The notes: generated by a model not told the origin, from the letters alone. 64,000 bases of DNA from Rhynochetos jubatus (GCA_027574665.1 CM050649.1:65438150-65502149); one strand, 5' to 3'; shown: positions 26,401 through 41,600, counted from the first letter of the stretch. Program-made: numbers and translations.

Positions 26401-29400
26401 TTTAGTTTTGGTGGAAATCAGCTATTAATATAGGGGGAAATTCGTGGCGTCAAACACTGTGCAAGATATTGTAAGCACAGTGAGAATCAAACTCATTCCC
26501 ACCCATTGTAGCATAGGAGCACAGGGGTTAATTCAGAGCCTTTTTCTAGGCAGAAATCTGAATGCACCAGAAACCTGTTCCAAAGCACATGGAAATCACT
26601 GCAAAAAAACTCAGTGACTTCAGTGAGTTTGGGATAAAGCAGTGGGGCTTTCCTGAAAGGAAAAAAAAAGGCAAATATTTCCAATTGTAAGTCATTTTAA
26701 AGCAGACTTCTTTGTTCTCCAGAATCTCTTTTAAGGAGCTGCTAGAGACCGAAAACATGTATAATTTGATTAGTTTGATGTCTAGGATATTATTTTTCCT
26801 GCTTACTCTTTTTAACTGATGGGAAAAATAAAGGTATATTCTTACAAGCTTACCCCAGGTTGATCACAGATAAATTAAACAGCTTTGATCTGGCCAGCAA
26901 AACATACTTAACTGATCTAATAACAAATACGAATGTTCTTGGAAAAAATCTCTTGGGCGTATACTGAAATTTCATGTTTGTTTTTTTCTCCTTTTTTGAA
27001 TAATAAAAAATGAAACCCCTTTAGTTTTTTTTAGAAATGTTTCTTCAAGCTGATTGTTCTGCTTTACTCTATGGCAGAAAGGATAAACAAGTACAGCTTT
27101 GTACTTGCTCCAGAACAAGAGATCCTACATTCAAAACTCTCATCATAAAAGCCGGTGAGAACTTAACCTGACTTACAGTGCTGTTGCTTGACTTTTTTTG
27201 CGTGCAGGGCTTACTGATACCATGCCTTTTTGCTCCTAGAGGTGCCAACGTTAAGAAAGAATATATGGAGATTAGAAAATTCTCGTTTGTCCTAAAATTC
27301 ATGGGTCAAGATCAAATTTCCATTCCTCTGGTTGTCATTAACTTTTCTTCTTTGGAGAGGGGAGCTGTGAATTACGGCAATGCCTGATAACAAGCTCCTA
27401 TGTACTCTTTTAACTGTCTGTATGACGGTGTGTTTTCAAATTTCTGATGCTCAACATATTGAAAATAAGAGCACTTGCTTAGGCAGTGGAAAGACACAGG
27501 TGTCAATGCTTTACTGGGCTCTGGGGACACAAACCTGCCTGCCAGTAGAAGCACAGGGCTGCACAGGGTTCAGTATAGTGTCAGGGTCTTAATTTTTAGA
27601 AACTATGTACTGGGTGGCTAAGGTGGAACTGGCTCATGATGCCCCATCCCTGTTCCCTGTCAAATGGCCTCCTTCATGTGTGCATCACCTTCTGCCTTAA
27701 AGTGCCTGCACTGCTTGTCCAGACAACTGCTATGAGATGGGTGCCCTACTCTACCTCTCTCCAGTCCTTAGAAATCCTATTCTTTCCAGCCTTAGTTATT
27801 CAGGGACAGTTTTATACCTACTTGGTCTTGGCCAAGGATTTCCCTCATGGTTAAATAGCCATTCTCATCCTCTGACATTTGCTGTCATGAAAGCAATTGA
27901 GCCACTCTCTGGGCTTTGTTTTGTACACCAAGGAAATGTAGGTGAAAAGGATTTTTTATTTTAGTTACTTTTAGATCATTTTAAAAGCTCAAAATGAAAT
28001 CAAACACTTTTTGGTGGACTCAAAATGATCTTTTTTTCGCACAATTGGGTCACTGAAAACCTTGGAGCTGTTCTTCATTCTGGATAAAACACTTTTAAAT
28101 TCTACCATCATTAGGGAACAACAGTTTGAAACAAAAATTGTGTTAAACCAGAAAAACATCACATTTCTGAAAATGGTGGTCTGTCTGCCATCATGCCTCT
28201 TTAAGATTCACTGCATGCTGTGGAGTATCTGTCCCTTTAAATTTTCCCTCTCAGTTAATCCCTGTTGCCTTTCTCTAATAGTTTGACACCTGTTCTCTGG
28301 GCTCTATCCTGAGCCCAGGTGAAAATGCCATATACAGCAGGGCCTTGCCCTGGAAATAATGCTTTTCTCCCTGCCTTTGACATACCAGCCTTTTGGAGCC
28401 CTGGGCTTTGGAAAGGTAAGGCCTTTCTAACATTCAATTTCTAATAAATTCTCAGTTGTTTTTGAAAATGCAAATTCCTGCCTTCCAGTGGTTAAATTCC
28501 ATTTGGAGATTCTTGGGTTTAGTTTGTTCCAGTGGTTATTTTTGTTGGGGAAATAACTTACCTTAAAATGTGTGCTGTGCCTAGGCTGCTGAGTTAACAG
28601 AGTCTGGTTCTATTGAAAACTAGAAGCCCAAGGGGTTTTTTTTGTTGTTCTTTTGATGTTTCCTTTTTTTTTAATCCCCTGAAGCTATCTAGTAGATTTC
28701 TGTCATAGCTGACTCCAAAACTCCTAATGAAAACCAGAACAGAACAAAGTTGTTGGGAGACACATCAACCTAATATTAGTTTGGAAGGAGTAAATATTTA
28801 TCTAGGGAGTAGGAGATTACTTATTTAAAGACTGACCTAATTTATTATTTAGGAAAACCACCTTTCGGTATCCACCCTGCAGCCAAGAATTGTCGTTCGT
28901 TTTCCTAGAGAATATTATAGTTTAAGAAATGAACCACACAACCCAGAATATACTGGCAGGGGCAGTCTCCCAGAATGGAACTACTCATTAAACTCATTTA
29001 TCTTCCTAACAGACCATTCTGAAGGTATCGCAGCGCATTAGGGACAAAGTTGGATCACTGAAAGGTCATGGCGCTCACAGTCAGTAGTTGTAGCAGGAGG
29101 CACTCTGGCCAGGTTTGGGTTTGTACTAGCAATTTGACAGGACACTTGTCCAGGACAGACATCTTCACTCAGTCGTTCTGTTTTAAGCTACGCACCAGAA
29201 AAATAAGTCTAGAGAGTGTGGTGGGGTCAGGGAGGTTGTTTTTATTTTCTTCATTTCATACTTGGCTAAGGTAAAATACTGGATGAGGCAGTGGATCAGA
29301 AATATGGTAGAGTTTCTTATTTGAGGTGGATAATTTTTTTTTTAATCCTGTGCAGACTAGTAACAATAAGGAACATAACCGTATTTGCTGATAGCGATTG

Positions 29401-32400
29401 AATTGTCGGTTTGTGGTCCCAGCCAGGCTTGGAGAAAGAACTGCTCTTCTCCAGCAGAAACATCCTCTCTGACAGTGCTGGGGACAGCAGTGTGGTTACA
29501 CATCCTGTTCTAGCTTCAGCAAAGCCCTGCAGATGTGGTTACCCCCAGGACCCTCTTCCATCCCCTTAACTGCTTTTATAGTCACTTCCTAGCTCAGTTC
29601 GCTCAAAATGACCCAGATGAGCTTCAGCACTTCTAATAGTGGGATTCTGTTTTTTTAACTGACCTGAGCTAAGAAGCATTCGCACCAGCAGTTGGGCCAG
29701 CAATTGATCAGTCACCTGTTACAGGAAGGCAGTGGTGAGCAGTCTGCAGTGAGCTGCCGAGGATAACCACTCTACTTGGCTCAGCAGTACTCAGAACAGG
29801 CGAAGGCGTTGCAGTATCTTCCTGGAGCAGCGCAGGGAAAACATGAAGTACCACTGCCCCTGCTGTGCTAGCGCTCGGGATGAGTCACGGGGCTGTGGAG
29901 CTTTTCCGTTCCTCAAGTGTGAATATAACGCAAGTTTCTGTCAACATGTGTGGATGCTGTGCTGCTTAGGCACAACAGTAGTCACAGCCTAGTAGTCTCT
30001 GTTAGTGTATTTGCTGTCCAAGTGTAAAACACCTGATGGACTTACATTCTTTTGCTTTGTCTGTGCCCCTTTGTACCACACTAAATGTGCTTTCCCTCTT
30101 TCACATAACAGTTCCCAGTATTTGTAAGGTTATTGCATCTCTGCAGATGATTTGAATGCGCTGTACAACATACTTAGTTATTTTTGTATTTCCTTATAAA
30201 GACCATTCAGTGTTTGTGTTCTCTGAACTCTGCCCAGATTCTCATCCCTTTCATTCCACTGTTGAGGTCCCTGGCAATATTTCAAACTGCAGAGCTGTAA
30301 GAGTAGTAGAAATCCCTGCTATATGATGGGATCAACTCTGTGTTTAGCTACAAATTGTGCTGACCTTCAGCTGTTGTGTTTCAAGATAGCATTGCCATCC
30401 ACACCCTCATCTAACCTGAGTGGGACTCAAGTGCTTCAGTGTGTTCTCACATTCAAATCTCTAAGTGGTCTAGGCCTGTGACTTGACCAGAGGAAATCAA
30501 AGCCTTCTCCCACCCACATTCTACAAGCCTATGCTTTTGTGTTGTATTTACTAGCTCATTTCGTCGTCATATGCAAAATTTCCAGAGCGTGTTCAAGAGA
30601 GGGGTTCCACGGTGCAGCTCACAGAGATAAGAAGTCTTATACTTAATCTGAGTATTTTGTGTCCGAATTAGGAGTCTCTCTCTGAAATGAGGAGCTGTCT
30701 TAAAAACTGGCTGAATACAGCCTAGTGCTAATAAAACCATCAGTTTAATTTAATGTGGCTATGCCTGTGTAATAAAGCAGCCAGGAGATTACTTACCTCG
30801 GTGAGTCCTGTGCTCTGTGTATGCGATGTGTCTAGTTTACCATACCGCTGCCTGCACATCATTTGCTTTGATGGTGACTGAAACTGGAGTTAATCAAGTG
30901 CTCCTTGGTGACTCCATATGCTGTCATTTATTATTAACTTGTGTCAACAGCCCTTCCAGTAATTTATAAGCCATATTACACTGCTGTTTACACCTGATAC
31001 TATTAAAAGTAGCATTTCCAGAAAGCTTTTGTGAAATACTATATTGATGACAGCACTTACAGTCAGACTTTCATATACACTCTTTTCTTTTTGTACTTTT
31101 AAGCTTTTGGAAATGCAGTCACATTTAGAATTATGTCCTTGTAGGTGTTTTTGTGCAGCTATTTATTGTCAGAGAGGCCAGCCCAAGAGCTGCAATTGTC
31201 ATCAGTGAGAATTTTTACACATAGCTCTTTGAGAGGTCTGTGATTCTTTTGTCATTGTTATTCATTCTGGCGCTTAATGCGTTTCTTCACATATTATACC
31301 GTCACCCTACAAATGCGTTTGCAAGTTTTGAAACTCATAGTACCCAATTATTTTTTAAAGTTTAAAATGAAGTGAGCATTTGAAGTATATCTGTATAATT
31401 CTCTATTAAACTGGTGACAAAATCCAGACTCATGTCTCTTATCATTATGTCACTTCAGTTAGGATACCACCATAATTGTCCACATCTTTCCATAAATTTC
31501 AAAGTTTTTCATAGACTGCAGCATATTTTTATTTTTAGTTTAAAAATTGCTCAATACTAACAAATAATAATCAATACAATCCAATCAGTAGCTTCATTTA
31601 CAGAAAGTTATTCCTCCATACAAAGACATATACGGTGACCTTGGTAAGTAATCTACATTAGGCATAGAGTTGAAGGAGGCACATTAGCAGTTAAAATAAT
31701 GACAGTCCCCAGATAGTTATATATTTTCTCATTTTTCCACTAGGCTATTTTAGAAAACATAAAAGCACATGATTCTGCTAGAAGAAAGGAGTGCATGTCT
31801 TTGTATAAAAAGGAGCCATAGGTTTTTACCGTAAAGGAATTGGAAGATTCACCTCTATAGATTGTAGACATAATTGTTGGACTTTAACCTTGGCTAATTT
31901 CTTAGATTTCCTCAAAGTAATTGATTAACCTTAGAGAAACGTTTTTGTATTTTTTTATCTATATGCAACAGATTGTGTTAGACCAGGAATAATAGATTTA
32001 GTGATACTTAGAGATGGTATTCTATCTTCTACTGAAATACAGACATTCTGTCTATCCTGAGACCTTAAGACATGTTTCCGCTGAAAGCAAAATGACAGCA
32101 ATATTATTAAAATGTCCCAGATTTTTTGAGATAGGGAGGTCTGACACTTGGGGAGAACATGTAAACCAACTAACTACTGCAGATTTCTCAAAAGTGACAT
32201 TATGTGTTCCTAACACACTTTATTTCAGTGTTTTATGATCTGGCAACTTTGATTGTTTTCTTCTATTTCATACTTTTTTTCTTTTAGGAAACAAGGAGTT
32301 GTCTTTGTTCATTTTCTCTGGATTTCAGATGATGGTGGTGGTGACCTGACACCAAACACAACTTTCCTTTAGGTTTAGGCTGACCAGTCAGTTTTAACCA

Positions 32401-33286
32401 GCAGTCTGTCGCTAGTTTGACAAATAGCACTTGTGCAAGTTTGTAGCTGCTGGATGCTGGGAGTTGTCTAAGGCTCTCTCAGTTTCAGTGCCTTGCTGGA
32501 AGATTCACTGTCTGTGGTGTGGTAAACCCAGGATTGCCCAACTCCCACACCCATGTTTAAAACCTTTCATTTTGAAGCTGTACTGTGCATGCTAAGTCAA
32601 ATAAATAATCACTTGATATAAACAGGTTTTGACATCCAGTCTAGGCTTCTGTGGCTTGAAACGTAATGTTTTGCTGGGGAAATACTGAGTGCAACCTGAG
32701 TCCTGCTAAATGGTGGGTAACTTCAGTGATAGCTGTCAGCAGATAAAGCTCTCCTGAGCTCAGCTTTGAAGTTTAAGGTTGGTAAACTGAGTGCAGAATT
32801 CTCAGTCCACTGCAATCATTTGAGACTTTTTGACTCAAAGATAACTATCAGTATGTGCATGTGAAAAGATGAAATTATTTTCACTGAAAATTGGGATCCT
32901 GTTGCATTCCTGCTTTCCCATCTGCTGCCATGCTTCACCTACCTCTCTGTTAAGGGTTGAGGGAACACAAAGAATAGTGTCTGGGTTGACCAGCTAGAAT
33001 GACACAGTCAGCTCTTTAGTTTTAAGTTGCTAGATTTCTTTGCATAAAATTCACTCTAATAAGAAATAGAAAGGGTCTATTGATAAACTGTACTAATCAT
33101 AAAATCCCCAAAATGGAGTATATCATTTTACCTTTATCCTTCAGGAAGACTTTTCAGTCTCACCATCCTCAGTTTACAGATTGATAAAAACACAAAAATT
33201 TCAAAGGAATTCTGAATCAAAGAAGGAAAAAGGGACCTATTTTCCCAAATGAACCGGAAACAAAGAGTGATTAATAACAAATCAGA

Positions 33287-33321
33287 AGGATTTGTTGTAC
33301 AGTAATAGGATGTGTTGTACA
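33287..33321 (+). repeat. Imperfect 20-bp-period tandem duplication
   Basis: Two copies of AGGATKTGTTGTACA (15 bp, one mismatch) start at 33287 and 33307 with a 20-bp period. It is a minor local duplication in intron 1 with no function evident. Confidence 0.6.
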
Positions 33322-35398
33322 TATCCTACATAAAAAATCATTACTTGCTTCTTTAGTTTTATATGTCATTAAATGTACAGAACTCAAGATAGTTTATCAA
33401 GTTAACTAAGACTGGCTGTGAAAGCCACAAGTAAGAAAATTAGGTTCCCTCCCTAGGTTTCTCAGGAGAAACTGCAGGTCTTGCTGCTCTGAGGTGGATC
33501 TTTCCAACACTGACAATAAAACACAACATTTTGCTGTAGCCTCTCTCTGAAAACTAGATGCCCTGTGTATGAAGCTGAATGTGAATAGTCCGTTGAGATG
33601 CTCTTTAATGTCTCCTGTCTCTGCTTTGCTAAAAGTCACTCCAGGAGTGCAGCTCTCAATGTATGTTCAGCATGTGAATTTATTTGCAGTCTACATCTCT
33701 GAAGACCGTTGTGGCCCACAAACTGGTAAGTTCTCAATACTAATGTGACAGATCCAGAAGACAGACCTGCACAGTACTGCACTGTTTTGCAGTCTTAGCA
33801 ATACAGCTTAGGAGTTCCCAGAAAAAGTAGAGTCACAGAAGCAACAACCTTTTATTACCAGCCAGCCTTAGTTTCTCCCCACTTCAAATCACTGACTGAA
33901 TTTTTCCAAAACCAGAACTTCTGCTCTCTTGCTAAAGGACATTTTCCTTAACGGTCCTTGCTCTATGTTTTCAAGTGGCCATTAGTTGCCTTTCTCTGAT
34001 TTTAATCTTCTTGACAGTCTTTTCTTCCATGTATACCGCACGCTTTCCTCTTCTGCATATATGTGTCTTGTATACCTCTGCTCGTCTCTCTGTCCCCGTC
34101 CGGGAGACTCTTCTGGTGTCTGTCTCTTCGTGATACATACATGTAAAACTGGGGGTCTCCTAAAATCCTGAAAGGGATCTGCTTACTGATACAAAGATGG
34201 TAAGAAAGGAGAGAAATGTTATTATTCCTTGTCAAAAATGAATTTGTAGACTGGCAAATGCTTAGGGTTAGAAGCCATCCTTTTTTAGTCTGAACTGAAA
34301 ATTAGTTGCATTGTAATTAAGCTGGTTTGTTTCCACAGATACCCTTCCCACATATAACTCCATTGCACAAAGTGCCAAATGGAGATTTTTTTGCAGGAGT
34401 TTTTGTGTTGCTTTAGGCTATCTTATAAACAGGGGCCTGGTCTTCTCCAGTGGGTTGCCAGCTGTGATGGAGCAGCGTATGGGCAGTAGCATAGGCTGTA
34501 GAAACCTGTTTGATAGAGGATGACACCCTTTCTTATGGTTCATTTGGCAGTCTCCAGAGGCTAAATAGGCACATCATTAATATGTCACGGTAAACAGTAC
34601 GTTAGAAATTAATAGGTATGTGACAGACACTTTCACCCTTGCAAAACACAGTAGTTTCAATTTATTTTTAGAATTTATTAGGTTGCGTTTTTTGAAGATA
34701 CACTCTGTAGTCACAGTGGGAATTTGGGGCTGCCTACAGCATCGCCTCTCAAATTAAGATCATGTCACTGTTTCTGCTTTGTCCTGTTGTTTGAAAAGAA
34801 GAAGGAAAATGATGCTTTGTTTGTAGAATTCTCAAACAGACTTTTGGGCCAGTAGCAATTTATTTTCTCATCTTAAACAAAAAATGACTGAAGATGCCTT
34901 CCTGTACTCCAGAAAACATTTATGTGGAATAAATGAATGTAAGACTAAAAAAGATCAAGGAAAAATATTTGCTTGAATTATGATTTAAAAAAAAATTAGA
35001 ATATTTAGTTTAGCCCTGAAGAATTTATATGTCTTTCTTGCTGTAATCTTGCTCTAATACCACAGCTCAACTAACAGAGTAGGTCAGGGATTTCTGAAAG
35101 TGCCAGTGGTGTATGGCTTTTGCCCTCATAGACAGAACAAGCTGTAAGCAGCAGACAAGCCAACAGCATGCCAGCAGAGTGATTTGCTGTATGTTGGAAG
35201 GCGTCTAGACTGAATTTCTGTCCTGGTGACACAAGTAACTCTTGACATGTGTTTACAGAAGACATGGATTGTTTTCAGGATAGTTGGAAAAGCATTTTCA
35301 GAATTGCATTTACAGAGCAGCTTGGTCTAAATTAGCACCTGCAGATAAAAGATTATTTCGCTTTGATGACTAAGACAGGATTGCACTAAATTATGACT

Positions 35399-35439
35399 AA
35401 GTCATGGTTGCAATCACCAGGGGATTGCAACCATGACTT
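35399..35439. repeat. Perfect 17-bp inverted repeat (hairpin, 7-nt loop)
   Basis: The left arm AAGTCATGGTTGCAATC (35399-35415) is the exact reverse complement of the right arm GATTGCAACCATGACTT (35423-35439), separated by ACCAGGG. The sequence just upstream has two copies of ATGACTAAG (35366-35374 and 35393-35401), so the locality is rich in short repeats. The stem is too short for a standard microRNA precursor. It does not match a transposon I recognise. Confidence 0.9.
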
Positions 35440-35600
35440 TCACTTTTAGGAATGTTACGAGCTGGGTTGTCTTCCTTACAAAGAATTCTCCTTAGTTAAC
35501 CTCACAGTTATGGAACTAAATGCAATCCATTTAATGTCTGGAAAAGTGTTTTATCCATAAGAGGAGTCATACAAAAGATATAAATCAATCAGGAGGTGCC

Positions 35601-35613
35601 AAAAAAAAAAAAA
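35601..35613 (+). repeat. A13 homopolymer
   Basis: Run of 13 A in intron 1. I checked the preceding ~300 bp for a processed pseudogene or retroposon body and recognised none. Confidence 0.8.
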
Positions 35614-38600
35614 GACCACCATCTATAGAGATGTAGCAAAAGCTAGTTAAGGAGGAGGAAGGTGCTTTGTAGAGGATTTAGCTTTCAACTGGATGTAGCA
35701 GGGAGGAACCATTGGGTTCAAAGACATTAATTGATGAGGATAGAGAAGGAAAGTGATTGGAGAAAAAACTGTGTGGAAAAAGGATGGAGGCAAGACTGGA
35801 AATTAGTGTTTTGATACGAGTTTGGGATTGGGGAGAGAAAGAACAGCCCAGAATTATGATGTGGTGAGTTTTTGTGATGGAGAGAGGAGGAGTGAAAAAT
35901 GACCCTCAATTATGGGTTTGAGTAATGGACATGAAAATGATGATGTACAAGAGAGAAAAGTCTTCAAAGGAGTGTTAAGAACTGGACTTGGAATGTGTTA
36001 AAATTCAGCTAATTTAAGACGTGTGTGCTCTCTAAAAAGGACTAAGTCAAATTTTTTAATTTATTTTTGAATTCTTACAGCCTTGTAGCAGGAGGGTTCA
36101 GGGTAAGAAATCCTTTTATTAGGTCTGCAAATTTATCTGCTGGACTAGATTAGTTTAATTTGGAATAGTACATGGAGAGATCAGATTGAAGTTCAGTTTT
36201 AAAACTGATGTTCCTGCCTTTCTAAGCGAGCTTCTGCCCAGAGGTTGTGACACAAAGGTTTTGGTATCCATCTATGCCAGGCTGCTGAGTCCTGCTTTTT
36301 CTGCCCACCACCAGGGTGGCCTGCCACCTGCTGAGGTATTTCAGATCTCACAAGTCCTTTTAGGCTGTTTGTTCCCCCCCCATGATTCAAACCCTTTCAA
36401 TAAATAGGCTCTTTGTCGCTGCTTGCTCTAAGCTCAGTTTCTGAGTGTTTCAAAAGTGGAGTTGTTTGCAGCCAGTCACTTTCTTCTTTCATCTGCAGTA
36501 AAGACCTAAAAATTTATTTTTTTCGAGGGTATTGAATTTCAATGTTTTATCATATTTCCCCCAAGGAAGGTATGAATGTGAACTACAGACAGTTTTTCTT
36601 TCTGGAGTTTGGCCAGAAAGAGTGCTTTTCTGCCTGAGTTTAGGTGTATATTTCAGTACCTTGCTGAATCTGAGCCAAGATTTGTAGCCTGGTTCTGGAA
36701 TTCAGTCAACGAGTGAAACTCATGCATGAACATTTTTTTCTAATTGTGAGAATAGTATTTGCAAATAATTTATATAGTAATTACCAAGAAAGATTGAGCT
36801 TGATGAGGTAACCATTTCATGTAAAAAGAACCAAAGTACAGTATCCTTTCCTGTTAGTTGGCCCACTTAGACTTTAAACTCTTGAAAATGAGTTTAAAAA
36901 GAGTTTCCATGAAACAGTGTTCACAAATGACACTACTTCATTGTAATAGGGCAACAGCGAAGAAGAGTTTGCATTTGTAAGTGTGCATGCTTTTGTTTAA
37001 GTATGTACCAATATGTACACATCTGACAACCAACAAGTTCTTGAAAATATTCAGGTTATAACTGCCTCAGTTATTTTTAAAAAGTGTCAATAATTCTTAT
37101 GGAAATTATTATGGAAAGATACTTTGTTGTGAAAACATATTGCCTAGTAAACTGTTGGAAGCAGGCTATCAAAATTTATATTGATGCTGACATTCTTTAT
37201 AAACTTCCCTTTTTATTGGTGATAGTTCAGTGGTTGTGGACAAGTGGTGAAGACGCCTTGCTTTCCTGCAGAGCTCTTGAATTACAAGGTCTGTGAACAA
37301 CTGTGTCAACAGGTTGAGATGTACTGTCTGCATTAGCTGACTGTACCTCATAATTCCATTGGGCTGACTATAATTCATAGTAGTTCTGACTGTAAATCAG
37401 TGGGTCAGGAAAAGAGGGCATTTATCTCTGTGAAAACAATAGTATTATTCTAGCCCAGTATTTCATCTTCAACTACACTCATTGATTGCTCCAGTAAGTT
37501 TGGAATATTAAGGAGAAGAAGACCAACATCTTTAATTCAGGGGAAGCAACAGATAGTGTGAAAACAGAGTCTCTCAGTATAGTTAAATTGACACTGAAAG
37601 CATTCAATGAATTCTTATCCTGAATTTTTTATGTGTAGGTACCGACAGTAGTCAAGTCGCTGAATCTGAACTACTCAAATGTTACTAAAGCCATCTTACA
37701 TTTCCTTTATGTAGTATAATTTTGCATTTTGCGATTCTCACTTCTTCAATATGGATCTCTATTATTTATTCTCGCTAAGAATTTTGAATATAAAATTTGC
37801 ATCTGTAGACATACTTGTTTTGACTCAAACCTTCAAAGATTCGTATCACTGCATATGATTTGCATGGAGTTTGGTCTTCTAATTCTTCTCTGATGGAAGC
37901 GAGAAACGTTTTTATATTCTGTGAATTTCTGTAAAACGGGCTTATATAAGGCTGAAGTCAAACTGCAGCAGGACCTAGAGCATAGCAACTTGAGGCTTAC
38001 ACACACCCTGGTTTCAGTCTAGTGCAGGATCCAACCCAGTGTGGGTATGCAGTCATGAATATCGGGAAGTGCTCTCAGATCCCAGTTTAGGTGTAGCCTC
38101 ATCCATCTGCATTAAGAAAGCAGGCTTGAGCAACATCTTGTTATTATTGTATATAGAATTTTACAGATTTTCATTTCATTTTGAGAACAATATGGTAATT
38201 TAAACATCCCTTAGTACTAATACACAGCCTGATTCTGTTTGCTTTTCCTCACATTAGTATTCTTGTCTTGTTGGGGCAAGCGGTGATCCAGAAAAGTAAA
38301 GAGAAATTGGCTATATACAGCCTAGGATAAGTCACTATGTTTAAAACCTCAAACGTGCTTTTCAGAAGTACAAGTTAAGGCCTTTTCTGCCAGCTACATG
38401 GGAAGAATTAGGATTCTTCTGAGTTGTAACGCCTTTTGCTTCTCCTTCACTCTTGGGGATGATGCTGGAGGTAGATGTTTATGCTTCAGATCCGGCGCTC
38501 CCCAGGGATTTATACTGATATTGCTCCTTACAAAGTGACTTCATATATCTAAATTAAAAACATCAGGCAGTCTGAGTGTAAGTACAAGCACTAGTGAGAG

Positions 38601-41600
38601 CAACCTCCAGCTCTTCCGTGTTTGATTCAGTTACTGTGATAGGGATGTCTCTTCTGAGAAGTCTCATAGCTCTTGTGTTTAAGAAAGTGCATGGAGAAAT
38701 AGCAACAAGGAATAGATAATAGTAAATGCTAAAATAGGGTTTTAAATGAAGAAAAAAAAAAGTCTTTATGTTCAGATTTTAGATCTTTAGCTGACCTTTC
38801 TGTTCCTCATTAGGAAGAAAATTCTGAGAACCCAGTTATCCCCAAATTGCTGACCTCCTTTCTGCTGAGACATAGCCAGTTAGGAAAACATAACTGTGTT
38901 GGAGAGTGAGCAGTGCCTCACAAGTGGAGCGATATCTCACCCCACTGGGAAATTGTGTCAGGGCACAGGGTAGCCAGTCGTACCAGTGACAGGGCTCTAA
39001 AAGCAGCTTATAGCATCTGATGAACAAAAGTTTTCCAGATGCTACTGTGATACATGTTTTGGCCAACTTTTGAATATTCTGGGGCATCTTTTATTCGCAA
39101 GTTAGCATTCAGGTCAAGGTCAGTGTTTATGCACAAAACCTGCCAAACCTTTCTTCCAGCACCATCACAGAAGAACGCAGCAGTGTCCAGTTTGCTTTGC
39201 GTCCTAGCTGGTAGGCATCCAGACTGCCAGGTAAAACTGTCCTCTGCCATACCTGCCTGGTGTGTTTTGTGCAGGCATCTGACTGAATAGACATAAGAAA
39301 GACATCTGACTAAAGAGATACGGAGATAGACCACAGTTTTGTCCAGGATAGCACTTAAATCTCCCTTTATACCTCTCATTTTCAACGCAGGTGTTCCTGA
39401 GTGTGCCTGAGTTTGAGGTTTCCCTGTTTCTGCAGTCTCCATTGAATGCATGTCCTCAGACAGAGAGGAAAGTAATTCCTTAGTAACTCGAGTTAAATAA
39501 AATTAGTAAGAATTGACAAATGAGTACAGTGAAACATGCTTCCAGTATCCTTGAAAATCAGTAACCCACGTTACACAGTTTCAGAGTAGAAAGAACTGTT
39601 AACATGTTCTGCAAATATATAGCAGCATCCAACTTTGCTTTCTTCTGCAAGATTTTTCTAATAATGTTACAGCCAAAAGGTTTTTTCTAGTTTTTAAAAA
39701 ATCATTGCTACTTCTTTAAGCCATTTCCTTCTGTGTGGCACTGGAAGTAGCAGTCTTGTGCATGGGCTAAAGCTAATTTCTGGAATTGCAGCGAGAAGAA
39801 ATTTAGAGGCAAAAGCATGCAAAACATCATCTCGATTGTTCCAAATGCAAGCTTTGCACCCACTGAGATCTCAGCTAATATTTGGTTAGGTAAATATTTT
39901 TTCCTGTTCTCAATCTGAACTTTAAATTGTCCAGACAAGGACAGATGAGAACATCCAGACGAGATGGGTGTCATGAATGGATGTTACCCAGACAAGAACA
40001 GGAATGGAAGGAAAATGTAAAACTTCATAATTTTCACATACTTCAGTCTGAGACATTGATTTTGACTGTTAAATATGAAAGTAGTGAATTATGAATGTTC
40101 TTTTCACTAATTGTCTTGTTAACATAAAATAGCCAAACTGTTAACTTCTAGGGTGCTTTTGTGCAGTGATTAGATAACTTGTGAGCATTAGAGCTTTGAA
40201 AGAGAGGTGTTTACATGACACAGTTTGGTGGAGAGTTTCCCAAACTGAATTATCAGTGAGCAACTCCATCAGGGTTATGCACACAATTAACAGGAAATAA
40301 CTTTCCTGATAAAAATTCTTTCAACTGTTACATGCTTAGCTAAAAGAACTGGAATAATTTTTCAAATAAAAACTCTGCATTTAGGAATTACCTCTCTTCA
40401 GCAGTTCTTTACAAATGGCTTTCTGTGTATATGTACTGAATATATTAATGCATTTTTATGGCCTGGGTCAGGCAGTCCTGAGATCAAATCAGGCAGGTGT
40501 GTAGAACCAGGAGAATGAGAGGAAAACTATTTCCATTGAAGTGTCTGAATCTGTTAAAGAATGGGATTTCCCTCATTAATTCTGCAGAGCCATGCTAAAT
40601 TTACCTTTTAAAATGTACTGTTAAGATATTAAGAGCTCCCTTGAAATGGTCAGCTAATGATTACACTGGCTTAAATGCAGTGGGAGAGCACCGAATGGAG
40701 GATTTAGTCCACCAACTGTATGCATCTAGCTTGCACCTGAATTTTAGGCACTCAAGACGGTTTTCATAAGTGTCCTCATGCCATTAGTTACTGGTTTAGA
40801 GGACAAAAAACCTGGAAGGTTTCTACATAGAACTCATGTCTTACTAAAATTTGGCACCCAAGATCTCCCTTGGAAGAGTTTCTGCTTTTTCTGTAATTGT
40901 TCAGGAAGCAGGCACAAATACAGGAGGTTTCTGTCATTAGGTGTCTATAATTTGAGTGGGTTCCCTTTAGGCAGGGGATTGTTTCTCCTTCCATGTTTGC
41001 ATAATACCAAGCTCAGCTGAATCTTTTTGCAGTGGCTTGGGAGACCACTGTAATGTATATATTCAATCTTAATACCTGTGATGGTCATGAAATTCAGGAT
41101 GAAAACCTTACCTGGCTGTGGGCCCACTGCTTAGGTAGCCATCTTCTTCGTATCTGGGTTTTTGCTCTAGGTACCAGTAAGCAATGTTGTCAAGCATGAG
41201 GATTGTGTTTGGTGATGCTCAGAAGGAAGACATCTGAAGACGAGCGCTTGTTGCATTATTTTGTTCAGAAGATAAGTTCTCATATATCAGACTGCCAAAA
41301 GCTTTGTTACTTCATTATGGACGTGCCTGGCTTGTGGGTTTTAATGTCTATAGGACTGGATGCAAATTATGTCTGGGCCATTCATCCACTTCTTCCACTG
41401 CCTTGTGTGATATTCATTTAGGAAGCCTCAATACTAACCATTACCTCTCCATCCTGCTAAAGTATAAGCAATGGATAGTCTGCCAATATATCTGTTTACC
41501 GGACAAGTGATAGGAGGTTATTAGCATTTTCAGCAGTAAACAGGAGTGTTGAGAATCATACCACATAATACTAAATGTCTGTAGTAGCAGTCCTAAAGTT

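Noticed and set aside
35399-35439. MicroRNA precursor
   Set aside because: The stem is only 17 bp with a 7-nt loop, shorter than the ~30-bp stem of animal pre-miRNAs, and extension beyond the arms does not pair.
39008-39451. 147-codon minus-strand frame in intron 1
   Set aside because: No domain recognised and no associated regulatory or splice structure.
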